A DNA stretch of 23,695 nucleotides. Origin: Beroe ovata (taxonomy: Eukaryota; Ctenophora; Nuda; Beroida; Beroidae). The notes under the pieces were generated by a model. The model made no database searches, was not told where the DNA came from, and saw only the letters and a program-made list of their open reading frames with translations. The stretch spans positions 2,225-25,919 of the forward strand of contig CAMPET010000036.1 in the NCBI GenBank assembly GCA_946803715.1, read 5' to 3'. The position numbers and the translations under genes were made by a program. Positions 19,418-23,695 of the stretch are shown here, in pieces (position 1 is the stretch's first letter; each line of letters opens with the position of its first letter).

Positions 19418-20498
19418 CTGTAATGAGAGGAAGCAAATCAATATGGTCCTCGGACCAGTCAAATGAATAACCTGGAAACTTATGGCTACGAATAAGGATT
19501 AGCGTTCTTGGAAAAATTGTTAAAAAGAAAAGAAGCTTTCGTTTCAACTTCGGAGATAAGTCTTATAAGCGCATGAGTGTGTGTGTGCGTGCGTGTGTCT
19601 CTAATATATATACGCTTGGTTCAAGTTTATCTAACATATTGTGTTACAGCAGATTTAAATAAAGCAGGTCAAGTCATATAGCATATGACCACGACTTATG
19701 TGTCCTAGAGCTAGTATATGAGATGTAAAGGGTCCTTATCAGATGAACCATCGTGATAATATGATGCAATCGCTTCACTCCTCCTTTCACGCAAACATTT
19801 CCTACGTTCTTCGGGTTGCAACCTAACATGACGATTGATAAAATGTATGTCTGTGTGTTCGTGTCTGTTTGTCTGCTTAGTGTGTATGTGTGTCTGTTTT
19901 TCTGTGTCTGTGTCGTATATCCGGTCATCTGAAACTTGACGTGTGTCATAATTTATTATGAATTATAGGACATAACATAATGAACCTCGTTACGCACACG
20001 GTCACAAGACACAAGCCCTAGGTTTCATGTCGTGGCCTGAAACAGGTTTTGTTTGTTGTCCGGTCCAAAGGATGGTGGCACAGTCTACATCATGAGTTGC
20101 ATGGAACTGATCCAAGATCTCAACTAAGGATGGCTTTCATTGAGACGTGATTTTGATAAATGGAAGAGGTAATATGAGAGAGATAACTGCTTTTTAATAA
20201 CTTCCTCGGAGCGTTGGTTTATACTAAGCCTGGTGTGAATCTTGTTGTTTTTAAACCATGCCTGCCCAGGTGCTGCGCTTCAAATTCGAAGCTCATGACT
20301 GTCTGGGGTGATGTCGTCCACTTCATGCCTTATTTCATCAGCGGTATTGGAGTTTCTATGGACAAGAATTATGCTTGAGAGAAAATATTCCAAAAGCTGT
20401 ACAATTTCGTTACAAATCATTTGTGAATCAAATCACGGGTCAACAGAATATTGCAGAAAAAGCTACTAATTAGATGTTATATTATCAGAAACTAGGGA
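19418..20498. other. region between GPCR 3' end and RTK 5' end
   Basis: No supported exon. It should hold the GPCR 3' UTR (minus-strand ATTAAA at 20192-20197 is a weak poly(A) candidate) and the RTK first exon and promoter. TG-rich microsatellite text occurs at 19574-19600 and 19845-19915. Genes on both sides run on the minus strand. Confidence 0.45.
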
Positions 20499-21623
20499 CT
20501 ACGAGTCTTCAGCTATGAAATTATTGAACATAATCTTATGCTCTGCATTTGCTGTGTTAACCCCCACTCGATCCAGAGTAAGATCACCCGTGCTGCAGCT
20601 CTTACAAAGCAACCTCTGAGCAGAAATGGTTAGACTTGGGGCTCTCTTGGATCGTTGCCAACTAGTCTGCCGTATTTCAATGGATGGGTCCCTCTTTGGT
20701 TCTGAATTTGAGGGAAGAAAAGCATCATCGGATTCAAAATCTGATGATATCTTCTGCTCCAGTTTACTTTTCATGGTGGCACTGCTAGAAGTCCGGGGGA
20801 ACGAATACCCGTGGTCTTGTAGTCTCAGATCATCAGCGTCTGAACTCCGTGGTCCTTTGTTGGTCTTCGTCGAAAAATGGAACGAGAGACTCTTATCCTG
20901 AACCTCAGCCATCATGTCTCTAAACAACTTCTTGGAGGCTTTCAGAGGAGAGGTCATGTTTTCGTACCACAGAGAGGGAGTGCTCCTCTCTTGGGAGAGG
21001 TGGTGCACAGTTTGGTGAGCCTCACTGGTGACGGCAACAGAGTGACACCTCAGATTAGAACCACTCGTGGTGGGTGTCTCCTGGTGTTTGCCCCTGTTCA
21101 TACTAAACACATTGCTAGATCCCATACTAGTCACTGTCTCCTGTGTTGTGAGCGTGGAGGTGATACAGTGCAGCTTCCGACTCAGCCGCTTCATCATTTG
21201 TTTTTGTGGGGTGACTTGCTTGGAACTAGTGCTGGAACCGTCACCGTAGCCACTCGCTGACCTGTCGACATCCAGTGATATGCCGCTGTGGTGGCTCGCC
21301 TGATCATCGTCCTCTACGCTGTGCTCTAGCCACCCTAGGGTTTGGTAATTCACCTTTTAGATTTCTCGGTAGATTTGGAGCCATGACAGTTCCCATAAGG
21401 TGTGAGTTGACAAATAAACTTTATACCAGGTGAAAACACGCATTGGGAATGGATTCTCTTACTTGGGAGTGTTTCTGGTGCCACCAGTGCCTTCTTCTTC
21501 GACCTGGTTTGTCTCTTGTTCACCTTGAGCGTATCTTCACTTGATTCCCTGTTGTGTATAACTACCGCCGTCATTTCACACCGGCCATATCCTCCCAAAT
21601 CTTCCGATTCTAGCTGATCAGCA
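20499..21623 (-). CDS. GPCR cytoplasmic tail exons
   Basis: Exon 21623-21463 (ADQLESEDLGGYGRC.., TRSKKKALVAPETLP) ends phase 1 at GTAAGA. It joins 21334 after ACCAAACCCTAG (A+GG, Arg), and the last exon then runs 277 codons to the stop at 20501-20499. The tail is hydrophilic and rich in Ser, Thr, Asp and Lys (DGSSTSSKQVTPQKQMMKRL, RLSRKLHCITS, PRSSDADD, DFESDDAFLPSNSEPKRDPS). No folded domain is recognised. Clusters of Ser/Thr next to acidic or basic residues suggest kinase and arrestin sites. It is probably disordered. Confidence 0.82.
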
Positions 21624-23433
21624 CTGGAAGAGATTACTATGTGATATGACAGCGATTGACAAGCCGCCAAATCGAGATACGACCATATCATAATGTATAA
21701 ATCCTATTTTAGGAATGTCGTTTTATCTGCAGAACCCCCTCACTTAACCTGTAGTCCTCGACTTTGTAGCTGACAAAAGCGCTGGTATTGTACTCGCTAT
21801 CCTCCCGAGCTAGCTGCCGGCCTCTCTTGATTTGTGCTGCATGAGCACACTCTGACAACTTTCTCTTGCCTCTCATCTCGGAGTAGTACTTCATGCTTGC
21901 CCGCGCGTAGTCTCGTGGGGTCATCTTCTCAGTTCTTTGCNCGTATCTTCACTTGATTCCCTGTTGTGTATAACCACCGCCGTCATTTCACACCGGCCAT
22001 ACCCTCCCAAATCTTCTGATTCTAGCTGATCAGCACTGGAAGAGATTACTGTGTGATATGACAGCGATTGACAAGCCGCCAAATCAAGATACGACCATAG
22101 CATAATGTATAAATCCCATTTTAGGAATGTCGTTTTATCTGCAGAACCCCCTCACTCCATACTCTACCTGTAGTCCTCGACTTTGTAGCTGACAAAAGCG
22201 CTGGTATTGTACTCGCTATCTTCCCGAGCTAGCTGCCTGCCTCTCTTGATATGTGCGGCTGCACACTCTGACAACTTCCTCTTGCCCCTCATCTCGGAGT
22301 AGTACTTCATGCTGGCCCGCGCGTAGTCTCGTGGGGTCATCTTCTCTGTTCTTTGCACTGGCAAGTTGGAGGGGTTAGGGTGGGGCTACCTATGAGGTGG
22401 GGTTAGGGTGGGGCTATGAGGTGGGGTGTGGGGTGCGGACTGCGATGTTCCTGTCCAATCTCCATAGTCAAATATAGTATCATATTATTGAATTCAATAA
22501 TACCAGTTTTTGGTATGACTGACGAGTTTAGTGCTGTCAACGCACGTTATACTTTTATCTTGTGGCCTATGCAAACTCCCATACGGCATACACCTTTTCG
22601 TGTAATATCTATGCATTTAACTGCACAATATATGCATAACTTCAAAATTCTCCCTCATATTACCTCTCGCAAGGATGGCGTCCTTTATCCTCGAGTTACA
22701 GCAAAGCAACCTATTTAGCATCAACAAGACCAGCCGTGTGGATTCCTTCTTGAAGCGCGAGCACCGGAATATATACACCATCGGGTTTATGCCACACCCG
22801 AGGAAGTAGAACATGTTTGCGAAGGTGACAAAGTAGAGCTGTAGCTTGTCCCCCATGTCAAAGTTGTGGATGATAATGAGGAGAAATTGCACAAGGAAGG
22901 GAATCCAACACACGACAAATGCCACGAGAATGATGAGAACTGTCCAGGCGGAGTTGATTTCCCGATCTCGTTTAGTCCTCACGTATTTGGATTGGAATGA
23001 GGAGGGAACGCGCATCATGTGGCAGAAGTGAAGGTTGGCGTGGAGCGCTTTGAGGACTTTGGAGTAGTAATAGCCCATCAGGGAGAATGGGATTAGGAAG
23101 TTGAACACCGTGTTCACTATGACCTGCAATGGGATGTGTATTGTACAATGTACATCAACATGAAATGTACATTGGATATACATTATGTAGTGTACAGTGT
23201 ACATGATATAGCGTGTACAGTGAACCGTGTACAATTTTACATGCTACCTACAGCTGTACAGTTTACACCAACATCTATAAAACTTAGCACTTATAGGATG
23301 TTTTCTTTCGTCTAGACGCAGGTTTACACATGCAGTACCTCCAATGTCTCTCCTCCATTGGAGCCCTCGAGGAACCACCACTCTTGGATACAGTAGCCTG
23401 TGTAGTCGTTATACACGTAGTCACCGTGCTTAT
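20499..23433 (-). CDS. rhodopsin-family GPCR, ECL2 to C-terminus (5' part outside window)
   Basis: Exons, N to C: 23433-23339, 23123-22664, 22357-22168, 21623-21463, 21334-20499, all phase-compatible. The first encodes extracellular loop 2 (GYCIQEWWFLEG), whose Cys would pair with TM3. The second gives TM5 (VFNFLIPFSLMGYYYSKVL), a short basic loop (YVRTKRDREINSAW), TM6 with the CWxP switch (LVAFVVCWIPFLVQFLLI) and TM7 with NPxxY (FLGCGINPMVYIFRCSRFKK). These motifs mark a class A receptor coupling to G proteins at the plasma membrane. TM1-TM4 and the DRY motif lie to the right of the window. The tail after NPMVY is about 430 residues, much longer than usual. Ligand cannot be predicted. A duplicated block at 21530-22356 interrupts the tail exons in this assembly. 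Confidence 0.9.
21530..22356. repeat. head-to-tail duplicate of two GPCR tail exons across an N
   Basis: Segment 21530-21940 and segment 21942-22356 are nearly identical (a few percent substitutions and small indels such as TTAACCTG versus CCATACTCTACCTG). Both start CGTATCTTCACTTGATTCCC and end GTTCTTTGC, and the single N at 21941 sits exactly at the joint. Copy 2 contains the complete K-rich tail exon (22357-22168) and a truncated second exon. Copy 1 contains a truncated first exon (donor at 21748) and the complete second exon. Only one set gives a continuous protein. Allelic copies wrongly placed in tandem explain this better than a real duplication. Confidence 0.85.
22367..22437. repeat. 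G-rich tandem repeat in GPCR intron
   Basis: GGGGTTAGGGTGGGGCTA and GAGGTGGGG occur twice in about 60 bases, giving at least eight runs of three or four G on the + strand. On the coding (minus) strand this is the C-rich polypyrimidine stretch just upstream of the acceptor at 22358. Confidence 0.85.
23127..23245. repeat. TGTACA palindromic tract in GPCR intron
   Basis: ATTGTACAATGTACATC, AATGTACATTGGATATACAT, AGTGTACAGTGTACATG and CGTGTACA-type units crowd the intron between the ECL2 exon and the TM5-7 exon, in the same style as the RTK intron tracts. Confidence 0.75.
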
Positions 23434-23635
23434 CTGAACAAGATCAGGCATAGGTTATAGATAACAGAAAGATTTGAATTACCGTGTGACATTGTTTCTC
23501 GATTTTCTTTTGTTTGTTATTTTATTTATAGTTCTCATTTGTCAATCACTGCCACGTGATTTAGAAAAATTTTGACTTTGGCCTTCAAAACTTCGAAACG
23601 AATATCTCTATTAAAGTCGATATTTTCACGTTGAC

Positions 23636-23695
23636 ACCAGTGCTGACACTAGTGCTGACACCAGTGTTGACACCAGTGCTGACACCAGTGCTGAC
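23636..23695. repeat. 12-bp minisatellite, five units to window end
   Basis: ACCAGTGCTGAC repeated five times with two single-base variants (ACTAG.. in unit 2, ..GTTGAC in unit 3). The array continues off the right edge. Confidence 0.95.

Noticed and set aside
20626-21260. Several + strand frames opposite the GPCR tail
   Set aside because: They are antisense shadows of the long minus-strand tail exon.
23636-23695. CRISPR-like array
   Set aside because: The 12-bp units are contiguous without spacers and the context is eukaryotic, so it is a minisatellite.

Overview
This is metazoan nuclear DNA. The genes are cut by many short GT-AG introns, and the window holds a receptor tyrosine kinase with a large EGF-rich ectodomain, a rhodopsin-family GPCR, animal-type Golgi glycan enzymes, a non-LTR retrotransposon and long CA/TG microsatellites. 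Short introns, closely packed genes and an RTK joining many calcium-binding EGF modules to a kinase would suit a non-bilaterian animal, most likely a demosponge. That placement is an inference from architecture, not from a database match. Runs of N at 13807-13808, 16969 and 21941 show a draft assembly.

Left part (1-10.1 kb, mostly decayed or partial genes). The + strand starts inside an alpha-1,3-fucosyltransferase catalytic domain (1-786) that carries one in-frame stop. A three-unit ~0.42-kb tandem repeat (952-2150) and a dead LINE remnant on the minus strand (2310-3345) follow. Next is the 3' part of a + strand single-pass membrane protein of unknown family (3946-5042). On the minus strand is a small secreted protein with a signal peptide, a PLAT-like domain and a Cys-rich CPxSxPYAY-type tail (5907-7277). 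An orphan + strand exon resembling a fucosyltransferase N-terminus (7716-7887), repeat-rich DNA and a frameshifted carbohydrate sulfotransferase remnant (9557-10068) complete this part.

Centre (10.6-19.4 kb). One minus-strand receptor tyrosine kinase gene can be assembled from about 27 exons, nearly all with matching splice phases. From N to C the protein has a CCxGWxG Cys-rich segment, about nine EGF modules (most calcium-binding type), a sushi/CCP domain, about 350 residues of unrecognised membrane-proximal ectodomain, a TM helix, a Tyr-rich juxtamembrane segment and a complete tyrosine kinase domain with a DLG in place of DFG. The 5' exon with a signal peptide was not found. A TA-flanked palindromic MITE lies in one kinase intron.

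Right part (20.5-23.7 kb). A minus-strand rhodopsin-like GPCR is present from its second extracellular loop through TM5-TM7 and a Ser-rich tail of about 430 residues; TM1-TM4 lie beyond the right edge. A ~0.41-kb stretch carrying two tail exons appears twice, head to tail, across an N at 21941, and is probably an assembly or haplotype artefact. The window ends inside a 12-bp minisatellite.

The RTK and GPCR are both signalling receptors and share orientation, but nothing in the sequence shows that they work together. The clearest unexplained features are the unassigned RTK ectodomain, the recurring TGTACA-type palindromic tracts in several introns, and the cluster of broken glycan-enzyme fragments.
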